Shown piece after piece: positions 16,636 through 26,162 of a stretch of DNA of 33,869 bases. The notes under the pieces are model-generated. The model was not told where the DNA came from and did not search any database. It worked only from the letters and a program-made list of their open reading frames with translations. The DNA is from an uncultured Pseudomonadota bacterium (GTDB taxonomy: Bacteria; Pseudomonadota; Alphaproteobacteria; RF32; CAG-239). How positions within the stretch are numbered: position 1 is the stretch's first letter; each line of letters opens with the position of its first letter. Made by a program: the position numbers and the translations under genes. The DNA lies in the NCBI GenBank assembly GCA_949295025.1, contig CASFJK010000016.1, positions 1-33,869 of the forward strand, read 5' to 3'.

Positions 16636-17766
16636 TTATTTTGTAAATAAGGCAACAAGTTCACTGTGATTAGAATAGCAAAATTGGTCAATCACAGAAA
16701 CTTCATGCAAATGATAGCCTCCTGAAATTAAGATATTGGCATCACGCACAAAACTGTGCGGATTGCATGATACCGCTATAATCTTTTGAGGTTGCTTGGC
16801 CGCCTCTACTATCTTCTTTACTTGCTCTAAAGCTCCGGCTCGAGGAGGATCAAAAACCACTACATCAAATGAGGAAATTTCTTTTTCATCCAGCGGATAT
16901 TTAAATAAATTTCTGGTTATAATTTCAATATTCGGAATCATGTTTTTATTGACAGAATGCTTAAAACCATCAAGCAAACTTGCAGATGAATCAATGGCCG
17001 TTATTTTATTATTTTTATTAACCGACAAGGGATATGAGAATGTTCCCACGCCACAGAATAAATCTGCTATTTTTCCTTCTGATTGATCAATATATTTCAT
17101 CACCAAATTTATCATTGCTGTTTCTGAAGCTTTTCCTGCCTGCAAAAATGTTCCTGCAGGTATAAAAACCTCATATCCGGCAATTTTTATGAATGGTTTG
17201 ATTTTTTCTAAAACAGTCTCGGTTTGAGAATCGGCTTTGCGACGGTGCGAGATGCGAATGATATCCGAATATTGCTGCCCCAATTCTGAAATCAGCATTC
17301 GATAATCCAAATTTAAATCCTTATCAAATTCCAAAACAACATCAATACCGTTATTGGCTTCCGTTAACCATACATCACCGGCTTGCAAATTTTCATATCC
17401 GATTACTTTATTTTTTTTACGTAAGGGTATTTTTATTTGGCATAAAGCTGACAACAGTTGGCGAATGTTTTCCAAATTGGCATTAATCTTTGGTGTGAGC
17501 AAAAGACATGACGCTAAATTGACAATTTCATTACTTTGTCTTTGATTAAACCCCAAGGTCAAACTGCCCTTTTTGTACTTGAAAGCCAAAGAGGCTCGTC
17601 TTCTTCCGCCATCTTCCAAGAAAAAAGGTTCGGCAAAATGGTAATCTTGACTATTTAACTCTGATAATATTTTTTTGATTTGCTCTATTTTATATTTTTT
17701 ATATTCTTCCAGTGACAAATGACGACATTGACATCCGCCGCACTGTTCTTGATAAGGACAAGTCAT
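16636..17766 (-). CDS. TrmA/RlmD-family RNA (uracil-5-)-methyltransferase with Fe-S cluster
   Basis: The 376-residue SAM-dependent methyltransferase forms 5-methyluridine, by family most likely in 23S rRNA (RumA/RlmD/RlmC group). The N-terminus carries the 4Fe-4S motif C3-x5-C9-GG-C12, without the TRAM domain that E. coli RumA has before it. IADLFCGVGTFSYPL is the SAM-binding motif, FDPPRAG the substrate loop, and VSCNP holds the nucleophilic Cys. The C-terminus SVIDQFCYSNHSELVAL corresponds to the DxFPxTxHxE motif with Pro-His replaced. Exact target site cannot be told from sequence. It starts 12 bases after the diguanylate cyclase gene ends. Confidence 0.88.
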   Translation of the reverse strand: MTCPYQEQCGGCQCRHLSLEEYKKYKIEQIKKILSELNSQDYHFAEPFFLEDGGRRRASLAFKYKKGSLTLGFNQRQSNEIVNLASCLLLTPKINANLENIRQLLSALCQIKIPLRKKNKVIGYENLQAGDVWLTEANNGIDVVLEFDKDLNLDYRMLISELGQQYSDIIRISHRRKADSQTETVLEKIKPFIKIAGYEVFIPAGTFLQAGKASETAMINLVMKYIDQSEGKIADLFCGVGTFSYPLSVNKNNKITAIDSSASLLDGFKHSVNKNMIPNIEIITRNLFKYPLDEKEISSFDVVVFDPPRAGALEQVKKIVEAAKQPQKIIAVSCNPHSFVRDANILISGGYHLHEVSVIDQFCYSNHSELVALFTK

Positions 17767-17778
17767 CTGATACCTACT

Positions 17779-19545
17779 TTACTTTAAATCTTCTTCATCA
17801 ACGCCTAAAATTGGATAATCAATCTCATCTTCCTTTTTATGATCTTCAATATTGGTATTTTCACCTTGGATATGGTTTGCCTCAATACCATCGAGCAAAG
17901 AAATTTCAGCATTTTCTTCTTTATCAAAAATCGGATGACGATTATTGACTTCATTTTTGATACGCTCTTGCATCTCTTTATTATCAAAAGCTTCTAAATC
18001 ATTTTTATCAAATATTTCGACACGATTTCGGCCATTTTCCTTGGCTTTATACAAAGCTTCATCTGCTGTTTTGATTAGGGTATCTATATTATCGGATATT
18101 TCATATGAAGATACACCGATACTTACCGTGAAGCGAACTTCTTCACCTTCATCTGAATAAACAACAATATTAGAAATGCTTTCCCTTAAACGGTCGGCAA
18201 CTATTTTACCTTTAAGAGCATTTACGCCAGCCAAAAAGACAACAAATTCTTCACCACCATAACGAGCCACGATATCATCGTTTCTTAAAGCACGTTCACA
18301 AGTTGAAGCTAGCTCGATCAAAACTTTATCACCGGTTTTATGTCCGTAAGTATCATTTACTTTTTTGAAATGATCTGCATCTATCATCAAAACACTAAAT
18401 GGTTCATTATTGGTTTTTGATTCAACAATGCGCTTAAATACTTCTTCTTCAAAATAGCGTCGATTGTACAATGATGTTAACGGATCTCTTGTTGCTTGAT
18501 TTTTTAATAATACTTCACGATTTTTACGAGATGTAATATCTTGGAATGCCGTATATAAAGCAACATCATAGTTATAATCAATGATATTAGCTGATGCCAG
18601 CAACCAGAAAGGTGTATTTCCTGTCGGTGTTTTAACCAAGATTTCAAAATCTTGTACAACTCTTTCTTTTTCCAACAGTTCTCCTAATATGCGACGATTA
18701 TCCGCATCGGCAAAAAAGTCTTTAAAATGATAGCGATCTAATTCTTTGGCGGAAATATCAAAAAGTTTGATTGCATTGCTGTTGGCTAAAATAATTCTAT
18801 CATCACTCAAGCGTGAAATAATAATCGGGAAAGGTGAATATTTGATAATTTCTTCAATTCGTTGATTATCTTTTTCTATTTCGATACAACTTTCATCGTA
18901 TTTGCGAGCAAAAGAATCTGCTTTGAGCATAACCATTGATAAACTTAACATAATATACAATGCCGGAGTGGTATACCAAACACCATATATGAAATAATTA
19001 AAGCCCAACAATTTCAGAAGCATAACAATTGCTGCCGACATTGTTACCAAACCTGCCAAAACAAAAGCGCTGCTTCTTTTTTTATTCATTTGAGAAAAGC
19101 AACCGATGGACAAATATGTAAAGCCGGTTAATGGGAAAATATAGCGCATTTGAGCAATCATTTGGTTGTCTGGGTATATGTACAAGAAAAAGATGATGGC
19201 AAACAAACCCAAACCACCAAAAACAGAAACAATTGGGAGATTGGAGGCATTTTTAACTAAAATGTGTGATGATGCCATTGCCAACAACAACATAGAAACC
19301 AAACAAAAAAGCATTTCTAAAAACACCCATATTTCTACAGAGTTGCCTTTGGCATAAACTTCTGCCGAATGCACGGAAATATATAGAGAGAAGAAATCAA
19401 TCATCAAGCCCCAAAACAAAAGCCAAATTCCTTTAGCTTGTTTATTACCAACAGAGGCATATAAACAGGTGATGAAAAGTAAAAATATTGAAAGATATGT
19501 TACAACTAAATAGACACTTTGATTAAAAATACTGATATTTCCCAT
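17779..19545 (-). CDS. Membrane-bound diguanylate cyclase (membrane sensor - PAS - GGDEF)
   Basis: The 588-residue protein makes cyclic di-GMP. Residues ~8-207 hold about seven membrane helices, followed by a linker coiled coil, a PAS domain (~229-345, ending in the typical FQDITSRK), and a GGDEF domain (~350-510). The catalytic G430-G-E-E-F434 is intact, as are the inhibitory I-site R421-N-D-D424 and the DPLTSLYNRR start. A ~75-residue acidic tail rich in Asp/Glu follows and looks disordered. It should be an active, feedback-inhibited cyclase responding to a signal in the membrane or PAS pocket (inference). First gene of the run toward tkt. Confidence 0.93.
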   Translation of the reverse strand: MGNISIFNQSVYLVVTYLSIFLLFITCLYASVGNKQAKGIWLLFWGLMIDFFSLYISVHSAEVYAKGNSVEIWVFLEMLFCLVSMLLLAMASSHILVKNASNLPIVSVFGGLGLFAIIFFLYIYPDNQMIAQMRYIFPLTGFTYLSIGCFSQMNKKRSSAFVLAGLVTMSAAIVMLLKLLGFNYFIYGVWYTTPALYIMLSLSMVMLKADSFARKYDESCIEIEKDNQRIEEIIKYSPFPIIISRLSDDRIILANSNAIKLFDISAKELDRYHFKDFFADADNRRILGELLEKERVVQDFEILVKTPTGNTPFWLLASANIIDYNYDVALYTAFQDITSRKNREVLLKNQATRDPLTSLYNRRYFEEEVFKRIVESKTNNEPFSVLMIDADHFKKVNDTYGHKTGDKVLIELASTCERALRNDDIVARYGGEEFVVFLAGVNALKGKIVADRLRESISNIVVYSDEGEEVRFTVSIGVSSYEISDNIDTLIKTADEALYKAKENGRNRVEIFDKNDLEAFDNKEMQERIKNEVNNRHPIFDKEENAEISLLDGIEANHIQGENTNIEDHKKEDEIDYPILGVDEEDLK

Positions 19546-19736
19546 CTATCACACCTTAAATTTAAATTGTTACAATTCTTGTACGAGTTTATATTTATAC
19601 GAATAATATTAATATAAATTAAATTCACTAATTTTTTAAAAAAATCGATTATGATGTGAAAAAATGATGATAATTAAAAAAAAATATTGTACAATTTGTT
19701 TGTTCGTTACCACTTAAACTATATTAAGGATATGAT

Positions 19737-20903
19737 ATGAACAGGAATATTCCACATCACTATAGCTATAATTATAAGCTTGATATTGATAAACTTCCCA
19801 GCAAAGAATCCGATAGAATTAATTTACGTATTTTATTACCGGGTATTTTTTTAGGGCTGATTTTGGTTTTGCTCGGTGTTTTTGAACTGACAAACGGATT
19901 GTCTTCTCCGCAAATGCTTTTTGGAACAGATGCTTCTTATACTTATAATTCGTTCTTATCTCCTATTGTTTTTGATATTTTTATCATTGTTTTGGGAATC
20001 GGAATCATCACTTCTTTAATTTTATCAAACTTACGCTACAAAAAAATCTTTTTTGATGGAAATACCATCACCATGATTAAGCGCAATTCTTTTGGGAAAA
20101 AAGATATTTATAAAAACAAAATCCATGATTTTCTTGGCGTGATGTTGCGAATCGAGTTCGTACAATGTGGTTTTATGACAAAGAATCGTTATATTGTTGA
20201 GCTACATAATAAATCTTGTGAAAGAACTATCCCCCTCTATATTTCCACCTCAGAAAAAGATATCCGCAAAATTTGGGTGGATTATGCTAAAAAGCTCAAT
20301 CTGCCGACCTTGCTCTATACTGATGAAGGAATTTTGAAACGTGATGTTCCTGATTTGGAAAAATCTTTACGAGAAATGGCCGATATATGGGATTTATACG
20401 GAAAATTCAATCCGGCATCCAAACATTCTTCTCGCATTAGCGTTAAAGAAACATCTGACAAAACCATTATTAAATTGCGCAAAGTTTTGTGGGATGGATA
20501 TAATATTCTTGGTGCTTTGAGTATTTTTATTTTAGCTTTGACAATGTTTATTGTAAGCATGAATCATCAAGGTTTTTCTCTAGAATTTTTAGTTGCCTTT
20601 TACAGCATTTGTTCTTTAGGCATTGTTTCGGCAATTTTTATCATGTTTCGTAAAGAAAAACTGGTTTTGAAAAAAGATAAAATCGTTAATACTCATAAAT
20701 ATTTTCTTTTTTCAACTAAACACGATGAAATTTTCAAAAAAGATATCAAAGGAGTGTATGTGACTTTTAATCCGGCTACGGAAAGGTATTTTGTTACCAT
20801 TACATCCTCTGAAAGAAATATCATTTTTGGAAAGAAACTGCCTATTGCCGATTTAAAATGGATTAAAAACTTTTTGGTTGAGCAAATCATCACCTCTGAA
20901 TAG
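19737..20903 (+). CDS. Membrane protein with two repeats of (two membrane helices + PH-like domain), unknown function
   Basis: I do not recognise a named family. The 388-residue protein seems internally duplicated. Two membrane helices (~31-50, 72-96) are followed by a beta-rich segment (IFFDGNTITMIKRNSFGKKD, then RYIVELHN) ending in a helix. Two more helices (~252-270, 278-300) are followed by a similar segment (LVLKKDKIVNTHKYFLFSTK, RYFVTITSSERNIIFG) ending in a helix. This pattern resembles bacterial PH-like (YdbS/YdbT-type) membrane proteins. It is divergent from the diguanylate cyclase gene across 191 bases. ATG at 19737 with an AAGGA site. Confidence 0.65.
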   Translation: MNRNIPHHYSYNYKLDIDKLPSKESDRINLRILLPGIFLGLILVLLGVFELTNGLSSPQMLFGTDASYTYNSFLSPIVFDIFIIVLGIGIITSLILSNLRYKKIFFDGNTITMIKRNSFGKKDIYKNKIHDFLGVMLRIEFVQCGFMTKNRYIVELHNKSCERTIPLYISTSEKDIRKIWVDYAKKLNLPTLLYTDEGILKRDVPDLEKSLREMADIWDLYGKFNPASKHSSRISVKETSDKTIIKLRKVLWDGYNILGALSIFILALTMFIVSMNHQGFSLEFLVAFYSICSLGIVSAIFIMFRKEKLVLKKDKIVNTHKYFLFSTKHDEIFKKDIKGVYVTFNPATERYFVTITSSERNIIFGKKLPIADLKWIKNFLVEQIITSE

Positions 20904-21029
20904 AATGTTTATTGGCTTAAAATATCACAAATACACACATTTTTGAGCTTTTGCAAAAAATTTGCTTTGCTAAAAATGTGATTTCTATTATACATAGTAG
21001 AAAAGATATTTTTTATTGGGAGATAATTT

Positions 21030-21716
21030 ATGATAAAGAAAAAAGCTCCGGAACAGCATAATGATTTTGAAGATGCGTTCATCCGCGAGATTGACGAAGA
21101 ATTAAAAAACGAAAAAATCAAAAATATATGGGATAAATACGGCTTATATATCATTATCTTTGTTGTTATCGCTGTTTTTTCCGCCGTTAGTTTTGAATCT
21201 TTAAAAGCTTGGAATGACAGACGCAATCAAGAAATGTCAGATACTTTTGCTTATGCTTTAAATTTGCAAAATCAAGGTCGTTTTGCGGAAGCAACCGAGG
21301 TTTTGGATAATTTAGCCAAATCAGGTCATGGAATTTATACCAATATTGCACAAATGCAAAAAGCCAACTTGCTTTTTGAACAAAATCAACTCGAACAAGC
21401 TATTGTTGTTTTGCAAAACATTATTAATGATGAAGATTTTAATCCGCAAATGCGTAATATTGCCATTTTAAAATTAGCTTCTTACAAATTGAATAATGCT
21501 CCGGCTGCAGAAATTAAAGACTTGTTGCAACCTTTGACCGAAGAACAAAATGTTTGGAATGATACTGCTAAAGAATTGTTAGCTATGCTTGCCATCAGAG
21601 AAAAAGATTTTTCTGAAGCTCAAAAATTATATACAGAAATATCTAATAGTCCTAAAGTTTCTGAAACATTAAAAACCAGAGCTTTAGACATGATTAATGT
21701 TTTGGAACAAAAATAG
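21030..21716 (+). CDS. YfgM-like membrane-anchored TPR protein
   Basis: The 228-residue protein has a ~44-residue cytoplasmic N-terminus, one transmembrane helix (YGLYIIIFVVIAVFSAV, ~45-62), and periplasmic TPR-like helical repeats (FAEATEVLDNLA, LEQAIVVLQNII, FSEAQKLYTEI). This architecture and the position directly before bamB and der match YfgM, a periplasmic chaperone ancillary to SecYEG. The ATG at 21030 has a GGGAGA site. 26 bases separate it from bamB. Confidence 0.85.
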   Translation: MIKKKAPEQHNDFEDAFIREIDEELKNEKIKNIWDKYGLYIIIFVVIAVFSAVSFESLKAWNDRRNQEMSDTFAYALNLQNQGRFAEATEVLDNLAKSGHGIYTNIAQMQKANLLFEQNQLEQAIVVLQNIINDEDFNPQMRNIAILKLASYKLNNAPAAEIKDLLQPLTEEQNVWNDTAKELLAMLAIREKDFSEAQKLYTEISNSPKVSETLKTRALDMINVLEQK

Positions 21717-21742
21717 TTCAATAATTTGATAAGGGTGTAACC

Positions 21743-23074
21743 ATGAAATTTTTAACTTATAAAAAAACGATTGTTTTGGGCGCCTTAGCTTTCTTATCCT
21801 CTTGTGGAATGTTTGGAAACGAAAGACTGAAACTGGATGGAGAAAGAGTTGCCGTTTTGCAAGAATCCAAAATGTTGGCCCCTGATTTTGAATCCGGAGA
21901 GTTAAAAATTACATTACCTAGGCCCTATGTGAACAATTCTTGGAAACAATCTGGCGGAAATTCTTTGCATCGTATGGAGCACTTACAAGCATCTCAAAAT
22001 TTGAAAAAGGTTTGGGATGCAGGAATCGGCGCCGGAAGTTCTAAAAGAGATTATCTTTTAGCAGCTCCTGTCGTCGCTTATAAAGTTGTGTTTACTATTG
22101 ATGCCGAAGCTCACGTTAAAGCTTTGCGCTTGGATGATGGTGAAGAAATTTGGAGCAAGACATTAAAGCCCAGAGTTGAAGATGAATATGAAATTTCGAT
22201 GAAAGGAGCCGGTTTGGCTGAATTTGGAAGAAAAATTTATGCCACGACCGGTTTTGGCAGCGTCTTTGCTTTGGATATGAAAAATGGAAAACAAATTTGG
22301 CGCTTTGACGAAAACGCACCTATTCGCATTGCACCAACAGTTGCCAACAATATCGTCTTTGTACAAACTATTGAAAATACTTTAATTGCTTTAGACGCAC
22401 AAACAGGTAAAGAAATTTGGCGCTATAAAACCGCAACTGAAGCCACAACTTTAGTTGGCGGGGCCAGCCCGGCATATGATCCATTCCAAGATGTGGTTAT
22501 TGCCGCATTTTCTACCGGCGAGCTTAAAGCTTTCAAAGCCAGCACCGGTTCAGAATTATGGAGCTCTTTATTGGTTTCTTATCGCAGAACAAACGCTTTA
22601 TCCAGCATCAACGGCATTAAAGCCAACCCGATTATTGACGGTAGCGTTGTCTATGCTCTAGGACACTCAAATATCTTAGCCGCAATCGACTTGAGAACCG
22701 GTAATAAAATTTGGGAAAGAGAGATTAGCGGTATTAGCCAACCTTGGGTTGCCGGAAAATACATTTATGTTCTGGACAGCGAGTTCAACCTTTTAGCCTT
22801 GGAAAAAGCAAGCGGCAAGATTGTATGGAATACCAATGTTCCGGTTACAAATAATGAAGAAAATACGTCTGGTGTTTTTGCCAAAGGACCGGTTTTGGCC
22901 GGAAACAGATTGCTTGTAACAAGCTCAAACGGCTATGTTTTTGCCATTTCTCCGTATAACGGCAAGATTATCGGTTATATCACACTCTCTGACGGTGTGA
23001 GTGTTTCTCCGGTTGTTGCCCGCGGAATGGTCTTGTTTACAACTAACGATGCCGAAATTGTGGCTTATAAATAA
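21743..23074 (+). CDS. bamB: Outer-membrane assembly lipoprotein BamB (PQQ-like beta-propeller)
   Basis: BamB is an accessory part of the BAM complex, which inserts beta-barrel proteins into the outer membrane. The 443-residue protein has a lipobox L-S-S-C21 and then repeated propeller blades: DDGEEIWSKTL, KNGKQIWRFD, QTGKEIWRYK, STGSELWSSL, RTGNKIWERE and ASGKIVWNTN. The repeated GxxxW at blade ends is typical. The order yfgM - bamB - der is a known conserved gene order in proteobacteria and supports the call. Confidence 0.95.
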   Translation: MKFLTYKKTIVLGALAFLSSCGMFGNERLKLDGERVAVLQESKMLAPDFESGELKITLPRPYVNNSWKQSGGNSLHRMEHLQASQNLKKVWDAGIGAGSSKRDYLLAAPVVAYKVVFTIDAEAHVKALRLDDGEEIWSKTLKPRVEDEYEISMKGAGLAEFGRKIYATTGFGSVFALDMKNGKQIWRFDENAPIRIAPTVANNIVFVQTIENTLIALDAQTGKEIWRYKTATEATTLVGGASPAYDPFQDVVIAAFSTGELKAFKASTGSELWSSLLVSYRRTNALSSINGIKANPIIDGSVVYALGHSNILAAIDLRTGNKIWEREISGISQPWVAGKYIYVLDSEFNLLALEKASGKIVWNTNVPVTNNEENTSGVFAKGPVLAGNRLLVTSSNGYVFAISPYNGKIIGYITLSDGVSVSPVVARGMVLFTTNDAEIVAYK

Positions 23075-23093
23075 TAGATTAGGATAAAATTTA

Positions 23094-24494
23094 ATGAGTA
23101 TGAAAGTTGCCATCATCGGACGTCCGAATGTCGGAAAATCTACTTTGTTTAACCGCTTGGCCGGTCGCAAGGTTGCCATTGTGCACGACAAACCGGGCGT
23201 AACCCGTGACCGCAGAGAAACCCCGACCAAACTGCGCGATATGAATTTGACCATTATTGATACCGCAGGTTATGAATATTCTAAAGAAGATAACATTGAA
23301 AAGCGTATGTGGGAGCAAACCAAACGTGCGATCGAAGATGCAGATGTTTGCTTGTTTCTTTTTGACTCTCGTGATGGCTTGCAACCTTATGATGAACATT
23401 TTGCTCAGCTCTTGCGCCAAATGCATCGCCCTGTCATTTTGCTTGCCAACAAATGCGAAGGCAAGTTGCAAGAAGATAGTATCGGCGAGGCTTATAAGCT
23501 CGGTTTTGGGCAACCTATTCCCTTCTCGGCCGAGCATGGATTGGGTATGCAAGATTTGTACGAAGCTTTGCACGAACATTATGTTAAACTGAATCCTAAA
23601 GATAAAACGGCAGAAAAAGCCGAAGAAAATCCGACTACAGATAACGGAACGGAAGAAATCAGTGAAGAAGCGTGGAAAAAACGCACCATTCAGCTTGCGA
23701 TTGTCGGACGTCCGAATGTGGGTAAATCTACCCTTGTCAATGCCTTGCTTCAAGATGAGCGTATGCTCACAGGTCCTGAAGCAGGTGTGACACGTGATGC
23801 CATTACCACAGCTTGGGAATATCAAGGTCGTAAAATAAATTTGGTAGATACTGCCGGTTTGCGTAAACAATCTCGAGTTTCCGACTCTTTGGAAAAAATG
23901 TCAGCCGCCAGTACCAAGCGTGCCGCATTCTTAGCACAAGTTGTGGTTTTGGTGTTGGATGCCGATGCCGTGCTTGACAAACAAGATTTAACTATTGCAC
24001 GTCAAGTTTTGGATGAAGGTCGTGCTTTGGTGATTGCCGTCAACAAATGGGACGTGGCCAACCGCAAAGAAGCGCTTGACCAGTTGAACTATAAATTGCG
24101 CACGTCTTTGACACAGGCTGAAGGTGTGCCGACCGTGACCATTTCCGCCCTCAAAGGCGAAGGTTTGGATAAGTTGATGCGTGCCGTATTCAAAGTTTAT
24201 GATCGTTGGAATATTCGTATTCCGACATCTCCTTTGAACAAATGGTTTGCCGATGTGACCGACAACAACCCGCCGCCGCTCGGCAAAAATAATCGCCGCA
24301 TAAAATTGCGCTATATCACGCAAGCTAAGACCAGACCGCCGGCATTTTTCATTTTTTCCAGCAATCCGGAAGGTTTACCTGACTCATATTTGCGTTATCT
24401 GATTAATAACCTGAGAGAAACTTTTGATATGGGTGGGATTCCAATTCGCATTACCGTGCGCAAAGGGAACAACCCATATCAAGACAAAGACTAA
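23094..24494 (+). CDS. der: Ribosome biogenesis GTPase Der (EngA)
   Basis: Der is an essential tandem-domain GTPase acting in 50S ribosome assembly. The 466-residue protein has two G domains, each with P-loop GRPNVGKS (from residues 9 and ~205), DTAG, and NKxD-type motifs: the second is NKWD, while the first reads NKCE, with Glu in place of Asp. A C-terminal KH-like domain follows (ending GIPIRITVRKGNNPY). The linker between the G domains is acidic. The start MSMKVAIIGRP is 19 bases after bamB; a start two codons later is possible. Confidence 0.97.
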   Translation: MSMKVAIIGRPNVGKSTLFNRLAGRKVAIVHDKPGVTRDRRETPTKLRDMNLTIIDTAGYEYSKEDNIEKRMWEQTKRAIEDADVCLFLFDSRDGLQPYDEHFAQLLRQMHRPVILLANKCEGKLQEDSIGEAYKLGFGQPIPFSAEHGLGMQDLYEALHEHYVKLNPKDKTAEKAEENPTTDNGTEEISEEAWKKRTIQLAIVGRPNVGKSTLVNALLQDERMLTGPEAGVTRDAITTAWEYQGRKINLVDTAGLRKQSRVSDSLEKMSAASTKRAAFLAQVVVLVLDADAVLDKQDLTIARQVLDEGRALVIAVNKWDVANRKEALDQLNYKLRTSLTQAEGVPTVTISALKGEGLDKLMRAVFKVYDRWNIRIPTSPLNKWFADVTDNNPPPLGKNNRRIKLRYITQAKTRPPAFFIFSSNPEGLPDSYLRYLINNLRETFDMGGIPIRITVRKGNNPYQDKD

Positions 24495-24496
24495 AA

Positions 24497-24532
24497 TAAA
24501 AGCCTCTTCCTTATGAAAGAGGCTTTTTTTTA
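24497..24532. terminator. Intrinsic terminator after der
   Basis: The stem AAGCCTCTT/AAGAGGCTT (approx., loop CCTTATG) is followed by eight T on the plus strand and preceded by A-rich sequence, so it may also serve the convergent trcR gene. Confidence 0.88.
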
Positions 24533-24548
24533 TTTTTCTTTAATTTTA

Positions 24549-25145
24549 TTATTTAGCGGCTTTTTTAGAAGTTTTTTTAGCTGCTGTTTTTTTCTTAGCC
24601 TTTTTAGGAGCACTGGCCTTTTCTAAACGAGCTTGTGCCAATGCAATGGCTTTATCCAAATCTTTTTCAGTGGTCAAACCGATGATAACCGGATTTTTCG
24701 GACGCAAGGTTGCGCTTTCACGGTGGGTTCCGTTGCGAATGGCATCAATTGTCGGTTTGGTGGTACCAATCAACTTGCAAATTTGGCTGTCTGCCAACAT
24801 TGGATAGTTTTTGATAACCCAAGCAATGGCTGCCGGTTTATCATTTCTTTGAGAAGGAGAAAGAATTTTTTTAGCTTTAGCATTCTTTTCTTTAACGTTT
24901 CTTTCCAACGGATTGGCTACCAAATTAGCAGAAGCATCTGCCTCACAACGATGAATTTCTTCCCATGTCAATTGGTTGTTATCAATCGGGCTCAAACCCA
25001 TGATGTTGCTGGCAACATCACCATCGGCAATGGCTTGAATTTCAAGTTCATGAATTTCGCAAAAATCTGAAATTTGTCTGAAGGTCAGAGTTGTGTTTTC
25101 TACCAGCCATACAGCTGTTGCTCTTGGCATCAACGGCGCTGTCAT
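24549..25145 (-). CDS. trcR: TrcR-type cell-cycle transcriptional regulator (DUF1013)
   Basis: The 198-residue protein matches the alphaproteobacterial DUF1013/TrcR family: MPRATAVWLVENTTLTFRQISDFCEIHELEIQAIADGD at the N-terminus, NPLERNVKEK, and a second helix-turn-helix-like segment around residues 107-140 (CKLIGTTKPTIDAIRNGTH). In Caulobacter this protein is linked to cell-cycle transcription. The C-terminus is a Lys/Ala tail of histone H1 style (repeats of KKxAAKK), which probably binds nucleic acid non-specifically. This gene is the best single taxonomic marker in the window. Confidence 0.9.
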   Translation of the reverse strand: MTAPLMPRATAVWLVENTTLTFRQISDFCEIHELEIQAIADGDVASNIMGLSPIDNNQLTWEEIHRCEADASANLVANPLERNVKEKNAKAKKILSPSQRNDKPAAIAWVIKNYPMLADSQICKLIGTTKPTIDAIRNGTHRESATLRPKNPVIIGLTTEKDLDKAIALAQARLEKASAPKKAKKKTAAKKTSKKAAK

Positions 25146-25264
25146 TTTTATTATCCTTTCTTTAGCAAAATATATCTGTTTGTATATATAGCAAACTATT
25201 TATCCTAAAGATAGTTTTTCTTTGCATAATATACAAGTATTTTTTTTGCTAAAGCGCTTATTTC

Positions 25265-26092
25265 TTAAAATTTGCTATTGCGACTGTAAATATTGGCCAT
25301 ATTCTGATAACCAACCTCCAACATCTGGGCGGTTGCTTGATATTTTGTTGCTTGAATTTCTAAAGCATTTACAGAAGACAAACCACTAGAACTGCTTGTG
25401 CTTGTTGTCAGAGGAATTTTGCTTTCAGTTTTATTTTTTGTATCTTCTGAATCTTGCTCTGTCATAACATAGTCGTGTTTAAAGTTTTCACCCATACCGA
25501 CTTGCAAAGCATAAGAAACTTCTTCGTTTCTTTCAGTGGTATCTTCATTACGAGTGATTTTGAAATAATAATCACCTTTTGTTGCCTTATATTCTCCGGA
25601 AAGCATGGCATCCATGGCTTCTCTTTCTGGGGTGCCTTTTTCAGCCGTACTATCAGCAATCAAAACTTGTTTGTTGCCTTTGGTCATATAGACCTGAATA
25701 TTCAATTTGGTTGAGGTTAATGACAACAAGTTCTCTTCTTCTTGTTTTTTCTTTTCCTCTTGTTCTTTTTGATAGCCTTCCGGATCGGTTTGTTGTTTTA
25801 GAGCATCAAGAGCTTCTTCATATTTTGATAAATCTAATACCTTTTCCTCAGATGCATTATCTCTTAAACCAACACCTAATTTACCGTTAGATTGCAACTG
25901 AACTTTGTAGATATCTTGAGAGTCATAAGATTCTGCCAATTTGGCAACAGCGGTTACACGAGCATAATTCAGACGCGTATAGCCAAGATCTCGTGCATTG
26001 GCAAAAGACTCATCAATATTATTCATATCGGTAAGTGTTTTTTCCCATGTTTGCGCGGTTCTATCTGCCATTACCTCAGAAATTGTAACCAT
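25265..26092 (-). CDS. Unknown protein with a coiled-coil centre and Ser-rich linker
   Basis: I do not recognise the family. An ATG at 26090-26092 (MVTISEVMADRT) with GGGAGAC five to six bases upstream is the better start; a longer frame would read through that ribosome-binding site. The resulting 275-residue protein has an N-terminal helix with repeated Ala/Arg, a charged coiled coil (KEQEEKKKQEEENL, ~115-128), a beta-rich middle (LNIQVYMTKGNKQVLIA, GDYYFKITR), a Thr/Ser linker, and a final amphipathic helix (NALEIQATKYQATAQMLEVG). That last part is reminiscent of the C-terminal coiled-coil of flagellar or type III axial proteins, but there is no signal peptide and no flagellar gene here. 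Confidence 0.65.
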   Translation of the reverse strand: MVTISEVMADRTAQTWEKTLTDMNNIDESFANARDLGYTRLNYARVTAVAKLAESYDSQDIYKVQLQSNGKLGVGLRDNASEEKVLDLSKYEEALDALKQQTDPEGYQKEQEEKKKQEEENLLSLTSTKLNIQVYMTKGNKQVLIADSTAEKGTPEREAMDAMLSGEYKATKGDYYFKITRNEDTTERNEEVSYALQVGMGENFKHDYVMTEQDSEDTKNKTESKIPLTTSTSSSSGLSSVNALEIQATKYQATAQMLEVGYQNMANIYSRNSKF

Positions 26093-26162
26093 CTTTTGTC
26101 TCCCTTTCCACCATAACAAAATTTATTATAGCATATTTTTTTCGATTTCTCAACAAATTCTA

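Noticed and set aside
23091-23870. 259-codon open frame on the minus strand
   Set aside because: It is antisense to der, which has complete tandem G-domain motifs.
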